Assembly: GCA_041398845.1 (NCBI GenBank) | Contig: JAWKTZ010000006.1 | Location: 1,364,001-1,428,000 of the forward strand | Source of the DNA: Fuerstiella sp041398845 | GTDB lineage: Bacteria; Planctomycetota; Planctomycetia; Planctomycetales; Planctomycetaceae | Reading direction: 5' to 3' | Length of the DNA: 64,000 nt | Shown here: positions 9,585 through 18,429 of the stretch, piece after piece | Position numbering within the stretch: position 1 is the first letter of the stretch | Layout: each line of letters opens with the position of its first letter | Made by a program: the position numbers and the translations under genes | The notes under the pieces: generated by a model | Database searches by the model: none | The model's input: only the letters and a program-made list of their open reading frames with translations | What the model was told of the DNA's origin: nothing

Positions 9585-11297
9585 GGGTGCAGGACACGGT
9601 TTGCATGGGTTGATTTTGTGTTGAAAATGTCAATAGGAGGAAAGGACGAATTATTGTAACTTTCGGGAACGGACGCAGGATGCGTGGCCAGTTTACTCCC
9701 GGAGGTAATCATGGATGACACTCAAACCGGTGTAAAAAATTCGGACACTCCTTCCGCTGTCGATGCTTTGGCTGAGCAGTTCGCCGAGGAACTCGTGCGG
9801 GAGCGGGTGAGCAGCGGAGATGTCGATCTGAAGACCGTCAGCTTTCGCGAAATTGAACAGCTCAGCCACGACATCGGACGTCGGATCGCTCAGCAACTTG
9901 GCCGACAGTTCACCGACAGTCAATGTGCTGAGCTGTATTCGGACGACTATGACTGTCCGACATGCGGCCTCGAATGCGAGGCCATCAAACATCCTCGCAC
10001 CGTCGAGACGATCGACGGACCTGCGGAGATCATCGAACTCAAGTCATTCTGCCCCAAATGTCGGCGGAATTTTTTTCCCTGTGCGAGGCGTCACCGGCCT
10101 CGATGACCGCACCTTCAGTCCGCTGTCGCGCGACAAGATCATCACGGCCGGGGCCGAGCAGAAGTCGTTTACACGCGCGGCGATGATTCTCAAGAGTCTG
10201 GCGGAAATCAAAATCAGCGCGCGGCACATCAACCGCATGATCAGCGACGTGGGCAGTGACCTGCGTGAACAGCAGCAGCAGAGAACTGAACTTCACGCGG
10301 CGGGAAAGCTGAAAGTTGAAGTCAGCAATCTTCCCGATCTGGCCGTGGTCGAAACCGATGGAGGTCGCATTCGCACGCGCGAAACGGAGTGCGGCAGCGG
10401 GACTCACAATCCTGCCTGGAAGGAAACAAAAACGGCACTGTGTATGCGAATGTCGAGCGACGTTCACGAACACGATCCGGCTCCGGAGCCACCGAAATCC
10501 CTGCAAAACAGGCAATATGTGAGCAAGCTGGCGAAGGAAGTGGCAGGCGCGAAGTCGATGGAACACACGTCAACGGATGACGACGATTCACTGGCGGACA
10601 AAGAATGTGTCCTGCCGACTTCGCCTGCCGAGCCGGAGAAATACAAGTCTCCCAAACGGCTGATGCGAACCTGCCTGGCCAGCCTCGACGACAGCACAAC
10701 GTTTGGAAAGATGGTGGCCGCGGAAGCCCACCGCAAAGGCTTCTTCAAAGCCAAACGTCAGGCGTTTGTGGCGGACGGAATGAAGTGCAACTGGACGATG
10801 TGGAAGACCCACTTTCCGAACTTCGTGCCAATCGCGGACTTCATTCACGTGATCAGCTATCTGTACAAGGCGGCGGTGGCGATCGGCCAGTCGGAGGATT
10901 TCGGCTGGGGGTTGTGCGCCGAATGGATTCGTGCGTGCTGGCAGGGGCGAGTGGATGATGTGCTGTCTGAACTGCAACACTGGCTCGACACTCAGCCGCC
11001 CGCGCCGCCCGACATTGCGGACGATGATCCACGCGAAATCGTGCGTGTGGCCCATGGCTATTTGACAAACAATCGGACACGGATGGACTATCCGAGCTAT
11101 CGTCGCCAGGGCCTGCCGATGACGAGCACGCTTATGGAATCGCTGATCAAAGAGGTCAGTTATCGAGTCAAGGGCACGGAGAAATTCTGGAACAATCCGG
11201 CCGGAGCCAATCACATTCTGGCCGTCAAAGCCGCCGCACTCAGCGATGACGACCGCCTGCTCCCTGCAACATGAATACATTTCCATGTCCTGCACCC
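9585..11297 (+). mobile_element. complete insertion sequence, ISKra4-like, 1713 bp
   Basis: The element is bounded by imperfect inverted repeats: GGGTGCAGGACACGG at 9585-9599 and its complement with one mismatch (GGGTGCAGGACATGG read inward from 11297). Both ends are flanked by the 9-bp direct repeat GATCGGCGG. The interior carries one transposase gene in two frames (9711-11274). Terminal GGG, size, N-terminal zinc-ribbon cysteines and transposase sequence resemble the ISKra4 family; I infer the family from memory of its features rather than a database match. It sits between smpB and the thioredoxin-protease gene. Confidence 0.88.
9711..11274 (+). CDS. ISKra4-like transposase, read through a frameshift
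   Basis: ATG 9711 has GGAGG six bases upstream and was preferred to ATG 9684. The first frame (9711-10106) encodes a helical N-terminus and a four-cysteine ribbon CPTC...CPKC. It then meets a tract of seven T and three C at 10070-10079. The protein continues in the +1 frame to 11274 (FFPVRGVTGLDDRTFSP onward) with DDE-type landmarks AVVETDGGR, FVADGMKCNW and a late MTSTLMESLIKEV. Removing one T restores a single frame, so this is either programmed frameshifting or slippage, or a homopolymer mutation (or sequencing error). ISKra4-family members with split frames are known to me, but which applies here is undetermined. Confidence 0.8.
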
Positions 11298-11306
11298 GAT
11301 CGGCGG
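11298..11306 (+). repeat. 9-bp target site duplication, right copy
   Basis: GATCGGCGG repeats the left flank exactly and marks the right boundary of the insertion sequence, 41 bases from the 3' end of smpB. Confidence 0.9.
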
Positions 11307-11346
11307 ACATTGCCGCAAACAGGAGTGGTGTTCAGGCGATGGAAGA

Positions 11347-11835
11347 TCATCTCCGTTGTTTCAGAGCGGCTTCCATTTCACGGCGATGGTCCTGTTTCTT
11401 CAGATTTTCGCGTTTGTCGTGCAGCTTGCGACCTCGGCACAGTCCCAATTTCACTTTGACAAAGCCGCGCGACATGAAGACAGCCAGAGGAACCAGAGTA
11501 AGTCCCTGTTGTTCGCCGGATTCAGCAAATTTGCGAATTTCACGGCGATGCAGAAGCAACTTTCTTTTCCGTCGCCGTTCGTGATTGAACACGGTGGCCT
11601 GAGGATACTCGGCGATATCAGCATTGATCAGCCAGACCTCATCGCCTTCAACTCGGGCATAGGCATCCTCAATTACAATTTTGCTGTTGCGGATGCTTTT
11701 GACTTCGCTGCCGTACAACTGAACCCCGCAGTCGATTTCGTCCAGCACGTCATATTCGTGAAGAGCTTTGCGGTTACGACAGACCGTACGGGAATTCGGA
11801 TCTTCGGATTTTTTCGGTTTCTTATTTCCAGCCAT
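11347..11835 (-). CDS. smpB: SsrA-binding protein SmpB
   Basis: The 162-residue product has the family core: HEYDVLDEIDCGVQLYGSEV, then KSIRNSKIVIEDAYARVEGDEVWL, and a basic C-terminal tail after KKQDHRREME. SmpB binds tmRNA and delivers it to stalled ribosomes for trans-translation. The N-terminus carries an extra lysine-rich stretch (GNKKPKK) before the conserved part, and the lysine/arginine-rich tail is expected to enter the empty mRNA channel. No tmRNA gene was seen nearby. An insertion sequence lies 49 bases past its stop codon. Confidence 0.96.
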   Translation of the reverse strand: MAGNKKPKKSEDPNSRTVCRNRKALHEYDVLDEIDCGVQLYGSEVKSIRNSKIVIEDAYARVEGDEVWLINADIAEYPQATVFNHERRRKRKLLLHRREIRKFAESGEQQGLTLVPLAVFMSRGFVKVKLGLCRGRKLHDKRENLKKQDHRREMEAALKQRR

Positions 11836-12574
11836 GGGATACAGGTGGTTGTCAGGGGGATGGAGGAATCTGGGGGAGATTCTGAACAGGTCCCAGAAAG
11901 CCAGCGGCAGGACACATAAAAGGCGGCGAAGGGTGACCGGAAATAGAAATCAGAGGTTCAGATCAGGGTCCGGAACGAGTCGGGACCTAATGGTTTTTGA
12001 AAATCCGTGCAATACCAGAAGACGGGGGAGTGGCGGGGTTCCGACTTTTCCGGGAAAGAACAAAAACCGGGGGTGCAACAAGTTGACGTCCGGGATGTTC
12101 GCTGCGAATAATCTTCACCATAGCGTTCTGGACCAGTGGCTAAAAGAGTGGCCGCGTTGCCATCAGAACAATCGATCGGACGTTTCGTGCATCAGGGAAT
12201 GAAGGAGTCATCTTAGCAGCACGACCATCGATTGCTTTACGGAAGCATGATTGTTCGCTTCCGCCCATCCCGTTAATTCGCGTGATTCCAGCAAAGAAGA
12301 GCATTCAGCGGAATCAGGATTTTCCGGGGGGTCCACGATTGATTTTCCAGAGACGCCGGTATGCTGAGAGTTTACGAAACCTCAGGCGGGCAAGTAAACA
12401 CTCAGCAAAAGACAACATCGGTCGTCTCGGCCGTCAGGTTCGGACGCGAAATACGTGTGTCTCCAAGGAGGCACGGACACTCGTGTTTTTTCACCGGAGC
12501 TCTGCTCCTCACCTCTGACGTGTTGCTTCATTTCAACAGAATTTCAGAGAGAAACCAAAAAGAAGGGGATTCGC
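11836..12574. other. long leader region between smpB and the sigma factor gene
   Basis: No gene is supported in these 739 bases, which separate divergent genes and must hold promoters for both. A short imperfect hairpin (GTGTCTCC...GGAGGCACGGACAC, about 12456-12479) followed by CGTG and six T lies about 90 bases before the sigma factor start and could be an attenuator, but the stem is weak. A purine-rich AGAAGGGGA at 12561-12569 is the probable ribosome-binding site. Confidence 0.45.
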
Positions 12575-14293
12575 GTGCATCGTCTGGATTCAGGACTGAA
12601 GGCGATCATTGAGAAAGCCAGGGAACGAGGCTTCGTCACCGTACAGCAGGCTCACGCCTGGTTGCCCGATGAGGGTGGTGACCCGGCAATGGTCGACAAT
12701 CTGATCAAAGCAATGGACGCGGAAGGGTTGGACTTCATAGAAGATCCAGACATTCCGCTGGAACCAGAACCTGTCGAGGAAGAAATCAGGGAAGAGCAGG
12801 CTGAGAAAGCTGCTCGAGCGCTGTTGGGAGCCGAAACGTCAGCTTTGTCGTCACGAGATCCGATTCGAATGTATCTGAGCCAGATGGGGAATATCCCGCT
12901 GCTCAGTCGCGATCGGGAGATCTTTCTGGCGAAGCAGATCGAAATCATGCGAAAGCGAATGCGCCGGCATGTGATGGAATCGGATTTTGCCCTGAGAATC
13001 GCGGTTGACATCATCGAGAAAGTCAGCCGTCAGGAATTGCCCTTCGAGCGAACACTGCGTACATCGGAAACGGAAGACGTTCGCAAGGAACAGATCGAAG
13101 GTCGGATGGAGGCCAATCTGACGTCACTGCGACATCTGCTGGCAGTCAATGAGGACGATTTCAAAGCATGGCGCATGCTGGAGGACGGTGACTCGGAGAA
13201 AGCCGAATTGTCTCGACGCATCAGCGAACGTCGCGTCAAGATGTGTACGTTGTGCGAAGAACTCAGTGTGAGAACTCATCGTCTGCAACCCGTCATGAAA
13301 AGGATGTTGCAGATCGGCGAACGTATCGAACAGTTGCAGGACGAAATCGCCTGCCTCAAAGGTCTGAAGACGGCCGCCTCGGAACGAGAGTCGCTGGAGC
13401 GTGAGCTGGAAGAATATCTAATGATGGTCCTGGAAACGCCGCAGCAGTTTCTGCGACGTTGCCGAGGCATCAAAAAGCGACTGGATGGCTGGACAGATGC
13501 CAAACAGAAGTTGTCCGGTGGCAATCTTCGACTGGTGGTATCCATCGCCAAGAAGTATCGCAATCGAGGGCTCAGTTTTCTGGACCTGATTCAGGAAGGC
13601 AATGCCGGTCTGATGCGGGGTGTGGAAAAGTATGAGTACCGCCGCGGTTACAAGTTTTCGACCTACGCCACATGGTGGATTCGTCAGGCGATTACTCGAG
13701 CGGTCGCGGATCATGCTCGCACGATCCGTATTCCCGTGCATATGTTCCAGAATATTTCTATGCTCAAAGCCAAGGCGGAAGAAATCCGTCAGGCCACCGG
13801 TCGCGAACCCAGCAACGAAGAGCTGGCAGAAGCCGTCGGCATGAGCATCGAGGAAACCGAACGCATCATGAAGACATGGAAGCATCCAATCAGTCTGGAT
13901 ACTCCGGTTGGTGAAAGTGAAGACAGCAGCTTTGGTGAGTTTCTGGAAGACTCACACGAACAGAGCCCGGCCGAATCAGCAGCCAAACAGATGCTGCGAG
14001 ACAAGATTGATCACGTCCTGAAAAGCCTGACCTATCGCGAACGCGAGATCGTTAAACTGCGTTACGGCCTGGGAGACGGTTACAGCTATACGCTGGAGGA
14101 AACAGGCCGCATCTTCAAGGTCACTCGGGAACGGATTCGTCAGATTGAAAGCAAAGCATTGAAGAAACTTCAACATCACACGCGAGCAATTCATCTGAAA
14201 GGTTTCGTGGATCACGTTTCAGACGACGACGAAAAGATGCCCAGAGAAGTTCAGGAGCCGATGTCCACGTCAGACGCTCTGGGCGTTGCCTGA
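12575..14293 (+). CDS. rpoD: primary RNA polymerase sigma factor (RpoD/SigA)
   Basis: The product has all primary sigma-70 regions: a region 1.1-like N-terminus, DPIRMYLSQMG (1.2), a long charged non-conserved insert (about 150-300), region 2 with NLRLVVSIAKKYRNRG, LDLIQEGNAGLMRGVEKYEY and STYATWWIRQAITRA, region 3, and region 4 with LTYREREIVKLRYGLGD and VTRERIRQIESKALKKL. I chose GTG 12575 because AGAAGGGGA lies about 5 bases upstream and the product then begins at region 1.1; the frame is open from 12455 but those residues (Cys/Ser-rich) do not look native. It directs housekeeping transcription. A rho-independent terminator follows. Confidence 0.95.
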   Translation: MHRLDSGLKAIIEKARERGFVTVQQAHAWLPDEGGDPAMVDNLIKAMDAEGLDFIEDPDIPLEPEPVEEEIREEQAEKAARALLGAETSALSSRDPIRMYLSQMGNIPLLSRDREIFLAKQIEIMRKRMRRHVMESDFALRIAVDIIEKVSRQELPFERTLRTSETEDVRKEQIEGRMEANLTSLRHLLAVNEDDFKAWRMLEDGDSEKAELSRRISERRVKMCTLCEELSVRTHRLQPVMKRMLQIGERIEQLQDEIACLKGLKTAASERESLERELEEYLMMVLETPQQFLRRCRGIKKRLDGWTDAKQKLSGGNLRLVVSIAKKYRNRGLSFLDLIQEGNAGLMRGVEKYEYRRGYKFSTYATWWIRQAITRAVADHARTIRIPVHMFQNISMLKAKAEEIRQATGREPSNEELAEAVGMSIEETERIMKTWKHPISLDTPVGESEDSSFGEFLEDSHEQSPAESAAKQMLRDKIDHVLKSLTYREREIVKLRYGLGDGYSYTLEETGRIFKVTRERIRQIESKALKKLQHHTRAIHLKGFVDHVSDDDEKMPREVQEPMSTSDALGVA

Positions 14294-14322
14294 CACGACA
14301 CAACAGTTACCGTGATGAAAGT

Positions 14323-14355
14323 AAAGGTCTCGATGGAAACATCGGGACCTTTTTT
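14323..14355 (+). terminator. rho-independent terminator of the sigma factor gene
   Basis: AAAGGTC-t-CGATG, loop GAAA, CATCG-g-GACCTTT forms an 11-12 bp stem with one mismatch, followed directly by a T run. It begins about 30 bases after the stop codon. Confidence 0.88.
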
Positions 14356-14368
14356 CGTCAATGGAACG

Positions 14369-14974
14369 CTATGTTTCAAGACGCTCTTCGGGCTCAGCAA
14401 CATACCGGGATATTGGAACCATGACGACTGTTTTTACCAGTTTCCCCGTCGCATAGACAAAGCCACTGCCGGCTTCATTCAGGAATGAAAAGGCGAAGAT
14501 GGTCAACAAGGCGGCGACGCTCAACAGAACCAGTCTCAGGCGAGTGTGACTGGCAATCAGCTCAGCCACGACATGATATTTGGGAATGTCAGCAGTAGCT
14601 GTCGTATTCAGAGAAGTGTCCTGATGCCCGAACAACAGGCTGCCGCTGACCGGGATCAACTCCTCACCGTCGGTTGACAGCGGCCGAGATGTACCGGCCA
14701 CACGTTCTCGAAACTCAGGATCGGTCTTCAGCGCCGATTCCACGCGTTCCAGATAGGTGACATCGTCCTCCAACGTGATAAGTTCCTTAGCGTAATGGCG
14801 ATACTCCAGCCTGACCTGGTTCCAGACACAGAATTTTGGAGCCAGTGCGACAGCCGCATAAGTTGTCGCGGCCAGCAGCAGCGTAATCCAGAAACACACA
14901 GAGACGGTCCATGAAGGTGCCGTACCGGAGTGCGGCGGCAGCGACGAATCGTCGGGGGAAAGGGAACTTTCCAT
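14369..14974 (-). CDS. FtsB/DivIC-like membrane protein with two transmembrane segments
   Basis: The 201-residue protein has one transmembrane helix at about 24-46, a predicted coiled coil (about 52-82, EYRHYAKELITLEDDVTYLE) ending in ALKTDPEFRERVA, and a second helix near 150-172. The coiled coil followed by a DPEF-R-A segment and an ELIPV stretch resembles the septum-formation initiator FtsB/DivIC, and the gene lies immediately downstream of eno, where ftsB sits in many bacteria. The second membrane helix and a C-terminal tail are unusual for FtsB. Most planctomycetes lack FtsZ, so the job may differ. Assignment is an inference from architecture and position. Confidence 0.6.
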   Translation of the reverse strand: MESSLSPDDSSLPPHSGTAPSWTVSVCFWITLLLAATTYAAVALAPKFCVWNQVRLEYRHYAKELITLEDDVTYLERVESALKTDPEFRERVAGTSRPLSTDGEELIPVSGSLLFGHQDTSLNTTATADIPKYHVVAELIASHTRLRLVLLSVAALLTIFAFSFLNEAGSGFVYATGKLVKTVVMVPISRYVAEPEERLET

Positions 14975-14992
14975 GTCAGTTGATCACCGGGC

Positions 14993-15023
14993 AAAAAAAG
15001 CCCGGCCTGTGATCGGGCCGGGC
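14993..15023 (-). terminator. rho-independent terminator of eno
   Basis: On the minus strand GCCCGGCC, an 8-base loop and GGCCGGGC form a perfect 8-bp stem followed by seven T. It lies about 65 bases after the eno stop codon and separates eno from the FtsB-like gene. Confidence 0.92.
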
Positions 15024-15087
15024 ATTATAGCGTTCAGGAGATTCACGGCGGCCAACGGACATCGCCACCCCGGTAGCGGACAAGGCG

Positions 15088-16356
15088 TTACGAAATCGTG
15101 CCACCGAAGGTTGCGGTGCTGCCCAGAATCTCTTCGATTCGAAGCAACTGGTTGTACTTGCAGATACGGTCAGTGCGGCTGGCAGAACCAGTCTTAATCT
15201 GACCGGTTCGTAAAGCCACGGCCAGATCGGCAATGGTGTTATCTTCGGTTTCTCCCGAACGATGACTCATGACGGCCGTGTAGCCATTCTGATAGGCCAT
15301 CTGCACGGCCTGAATGGTTTCGGTCAGAGTACCGATCTGGTTGACCTTGATCAAAATACTGTTTGCAATTCCTTTTTCGATCCCCTGACTCAGTCGCTTC
15401 ACGTTGGTCACGAACAGGTCATCGCCGACGAGCTGACATCTGTTGCCAATGGTATCGGTCAGTTTCTTCCAGCCGTCCCAGTCGTCTTCGTCCAATCCGT
15501 CTTCGATACTGCAGATCGGATACTTGTCGACCCACGAAGCCAGCAGATCCACCATTTCGTCAGAACCGACAGTCTTGCCTTCTAAGGTGTATTTGCCATC
15601 CTTGTGGAATTCCGAAGCCGCACAGTCCAGAGCAATCTTGATTTGCTCACCCGGCGTATATCCTGCTTTTTCAATGGCGGTCAGGATGACGTCGATGGCT
15701 TCCTGATTGGTCTTCAGGTCCGGAGCAAATCCACCTTCGTCACCGACGGCTGTCGACAGACCTTTGTCTGACAGCACCTTCTTCAGGTGATGAAAGACTT
15801 CCGTGCCGGCTCGGAGTGATTCGCTGAACGAATCGAAGCCCAACGGCATCACCATGAATTCCTGAATGTCGATTCCGTTGTTGGCATGAGAACCGCCATT
15901 GATGATGTTCATCATCGGAGCAGGCAGACAGTTCGCGCCGACTCCACCAAGATAGCGGAACAACGGCAGCTCACTCACATAAGCCGCTGCATGAGCAGTC
16001 GCCAGTGAACAGGCCAGAATGGCGTTGGCTCCCAGACGCGACTTGTTTTCAGTCCCATCCAGTTCCAGCATGATGCGGTCGATCGTGGCCTGGTCGATGA
16101 CATCCTGATCGATGATGGCGTCAGCGATTTCTTCGTTCACATTCTGCACCGCCTGCAGAACTCCTTTGCCAAGATAGCGACGTTTGTTGTCGCTGTCGCG
16201 AAGTTCACAAGCCTCGTGAGCTCCCGTGCTGGCACCACTGGGCACAGCAGCTCGGCCCACAGTGCCGTCTTCGAGTGTGATGTCCACTTCGACCGTCGGA
16301 TTGCCGCGGCTGTCCAGGATTTCGCGAGCGTGTACGTCAGTGATGGCCATGCTCAT
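15088..16356 (-). CDS. eno: enolase (phosphopyruvate hydratase)
   Basis: The 422-residue product matches enolase throughout: ILDSRGNPTVEVD, VPSGASTGAHEACELRD, the GANAILACSLA stretch, PMMNIINGGSHANNGIDIQE, VGDEGGFAPDL, SIEDGLDEDDWDGW, QLVGDDLFVTN, IKVNQIGTLTET and VMSHRSGETEDNTIADLAV. These contain the Mg ligands (D and E of the last three metal motifs) and catalytic E and K. It interconverts 2-phosphoglycerate and phosphoenolpyruvate in glycolysis. Length is normal. MSMAIT has an alternative ATG two codons downstream. A strong terminator follows. Confidence 0.98.
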   Translation of the reverse strand: MSMAITDVHAREILDSRGNPTVEVDITLEDGTVGRAAVPSGASTGAHEACELRDSDNKRRYLGKGVLQAVQNVNEEIADAIIDQDVIDQATIDRIMLELDGTENKSRLGANAILACSLATAHAAAYVSELPLFRYLGGVGANCLPAPMMNIINGGSHANNGIDIQEFMVMPLGFDSFSESLRAGTEVFHHLKKVLSDKGLSTAVGDEGGFAPDLKTNQEAIDVILTAIEKAGYTPGEQIKIALDCAASEFHKDGKYTLEGKTVGSDEMVDLLASWVDKYPICSIEDGLDEDDWDGWKKLTDTIGNRCQLVGDDLFVTNVKRLSQGIEKGIANSILIKVNQIGTLTETIQAVQMAYQNGYTAVMSHRSGETEDNTIADLAVALRTGQIKTGSASRTDRICKYNQLLRIEEILGSTATFGGTIS

Positions 16357-16429
16357 AGTAGAGTTCTTTCTTTCAAGTGCAGTGATTTGGTTTTCGTGGC
16401 TCAGATAGGAATTCTCTGAAGTTCAAGCT

Positions 16430-17617
16430 TCAGTTTTTCAGATAATACTGGTTCGCTGCTGCGACCCCGGCTCCGTTAGCGGCATGATTTCCCTGAGCCA
16501 CCAGACACTGTTCCAGTGCCCCCAGAAACAGAAGGACGTTGGAGTGACAGGCAGCTTCACCCATCAACCCGATCCGCCAAGTCTTGCCTTTCATCGGTCC
16601 GAGGCCGCCGCCGATTTCTATCCCGAATTCGTTAAGAAGCTGTTTGCGAACGGCCACATCGTCGACACCTTCGGGAATCAAAACGGAATTCAGCATCGGC
16701 AGACAATGATCAGCGTTGGCCACGGAATAGTGAATTTCCATGGCCGCAAGTCCTGCTCGCAATGCTTCGTGATGCAGACGATGGCGAGCAAATCGAGCTT
16801 CAAGACCTTCATGCAGTACCAAGCGCAAAGCCTGATGCAGGCCGTAATTCATGTTGATCGGAGCGGTGTGATGGTAGGCTCGGTCGGCTCCCCAATAATT
16901 TCGCAGCATGCCGATGTCCAGATACCAGCTTGCCACCTTTTGCTTACGAGCATCCATGGCATCCAGCGCTTTGGGGCTAAATGTCACCGGAGACAACCCC
17001 GGTGGACAGCTCAGGCATTTCTGCGATCCGCTGTAGGCGGCATCAATCGACAACCGGTCGATTTCCACGGGCAGACCGGCCAGCGAAGTGACGCAGTCGA
17101 CAAGCATCAATGCACCAGAGTCATGCACAACGCAGCTGATCTCTTCAAGCGGCTGAAGAGCCCCGGTGGATGTTTCGGCGTGAACAATTCCCACAACTTT
17201 GGGTTTGTGCTGATCGACGGCCTTCGCGATCTCTTCGGTTGAAAACACTTCGCCGAAGGGTTGTTCCAGCTTCAGGACGTTGGCATTGGCTCGTTCGGCG
17301 ACATCAGCCATCCGACCGCCGAAAACTCCGTTCTGGCAGACAATCATTCGATCACCGGGTTCGATCAGATTCACCACGCAGCATTCCATGCCCGCGCTGC
17401 CCGTGCCGCTGATGGCCATGGTCATCTGGTTTTCGGTCTGAAAGACCTGTCGCAGCATCTTCTGAACGTCGTCCATGATCTTCAGAAAATACGGATCCAG
17501 ATGACCCACGGTCGGAGCTGCCATGGCGGCAAGGACGCTGGCATGGATATCGCTGGGCCCCGGGCCCATCAGAATGCGAGCCGGAGGATTGATCGTGTCT
17601 GGTAGCTGGACGGTCAT
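16430..17617 (-). CDS. alanine-glyoxylate/serine-pyruvate aminotransferase family
   Basis: The 395-residue protein is a fold-type I, class V PLP enzyme. It shows ILMGPGPSDIH at the N-terminus, SGTGSAGMECCVVNL for cofactor phosphate binding, HAETSTGALQPL, VDCVTSLAGLPVEID with the PLP-binding aspartate, and the Schiff-base lysine K200 in SGSQKCLSCPPG. These match the alanine-glyoxylate aminotransferase group, which moves amino groups among alanine, serine, glyoxylate and pyruvate. A length near 390 is typical. Precise substrate preference is not readable. The Ala/Asn-rich tail (HAANGAGVAAANQYY) is a small family-atypical extension. Confidence 0.92.
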   Translation of the reverse strand: MTVQLPDTINPPARILMGPGPSDIHASVLAAMAAPTVGHLDPYFLKIMDDVQKMLRQVFQTENQMTMAISGTGSAGMECCVVNLIEPGDRMIVCQNGVFGGRMADVAERANANVLKLEQPFGEVFSTEEIAKAVDQHKPKVVGIVHAETSTGALQPLEEISCVVHDSGALMLVDCVTSLAGLPVEIDRLSIDAAYSGSQKCLSCPPGLSPVTFSPKALDAMDARKQKVASWYLDIGMLRNYWGADRAYHHTAPINMNYGLHQALRLVLHEGLEARFARHRLHHEALRAGLAAMEIHYSVANADHCLPMLNSVLIPEGVDDVAVRKQLLNEFGIEIGGGLGPMKGKTWRIGLMGEAACHSNVLLFLGALEQCLVAQGNHAANGAGVAAANQYYLKN

Positions 17618-17802
17618 GGGAGCAAGCCGAGTATCGCGACAGGACGGGCGGTGCGTTCAGCGACGTTTCATCGCTTCTCGCAGCGGTTGAAGGCCTCAAC
17701 CACAAAACCACTCATGACAATAGCAGGCAGACCGGGCGACTCAAAACTCGGGGCCAAATTGGTCACCCGGATTTCGCACAATCGGGAGGTTTTTCCGAAG
17801 GA

Positions 17803-18414
17803 TCAGCGGCGTCCGGCATCGCGATCACGGACAAGGCGGCTGATCGTTCGGAATTCGTCGGAACCGGCAACCTCGCACCATTCAAAGGCCACGCTTTCGG
17901 CGGTACACATGGTGCCGCCAGCCGATCGAATTCGGACAAGGGCCGACGCGGAATCGGTTGAACTACGAGAGCCGGTTGCGTCTTCCACGACGAACACCTG
18001 ATAGCCCGAAGCCAGTAGATCCAACGCCGTCTGCAGGACACAGATGTGAGTCTCGATGCCAGCCACTACCACCTGCGGTCGAAGCTTCAGGTCGACGATC
18101 GGCTGCTGAACAAATCCTTCCGCTGCACTGAATCGCAGCTTTTCAAACACGTGAGTCACCGCTCGATGTTCGGCGACAGAGCGGACACTCGGTCCCAGCC
18201 CTTTCGGATACTGTTCGGACATGACAACCGGAATCCGCATTACGCTCGCGCAATCCAGCAGAAACCCGATGGATTCGAGCACTCGTTCATGGTTGTTGAT
18301 GACCGGTAGCAGTTTTTCCTGCACGTCAACGATCAACAGACACGAGCGATCACGATGCAGGAGCGATGAGCTGCGGGTAGAGGTTTCGCTGCCTGTCGAT
18401 GATCCGTCAGTCAT
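17803..18414 (-). CDS. isochorismatase-like cysteine hydrolase
   Basis: The 203-residue product has the isochorismatase fold with a full Asp-Lys-Cys triad: D30 (LLIVDVQEKL), K92 (VFEKLRFSA) and C125 (GIETHICVLQTALDL), plus the cis-peptide VVVAGIE context. YcaC-like and nicotinamidase-like relatives hydrolyse amides or related bonds, but the substrate here is unknown. A Ser/Thr-rich N-terminus of about 20 residues precedes the fold, so a later start is possible. It sits 185 bases after the aminotransferase on the same strand. Confidence 0.88.
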   Translation of the reverse strand: MTDGSSTGSETSTRSSSLLHRDRSCLLIVDVQEKLLPVINNHERVLESIGFLLDCASVMRIPVVMSEQYPKGLGPSVRSVAEHRAVTHVFEKLRFSAAEGFVQQPIVDLKLRPQVVVAGIETHICVLQTALDLLASGYQVFVVEDATGSRSSTDSASALVRIRSAGGTMCTAESVAFEWCEVAGSDEFRTISRLVRDRDAGRR

Positions 18415-18429
18415 GATTCCGAGGTTTGC

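Noticed and set aside
10588..11310. A 240-codon minus-strand frame within the insertion sequence
   Set aside because: Antisense to the transposase; no start signal or known family.
11836..12574. Possible tmRNA or SRP RNA near smpB
   Set aside because: No tRNA-like acceptor end, tag reading frame or conserved SRP core was found; CGGCCGTCAGGTTCGG only loosely resembles the SRP loop.
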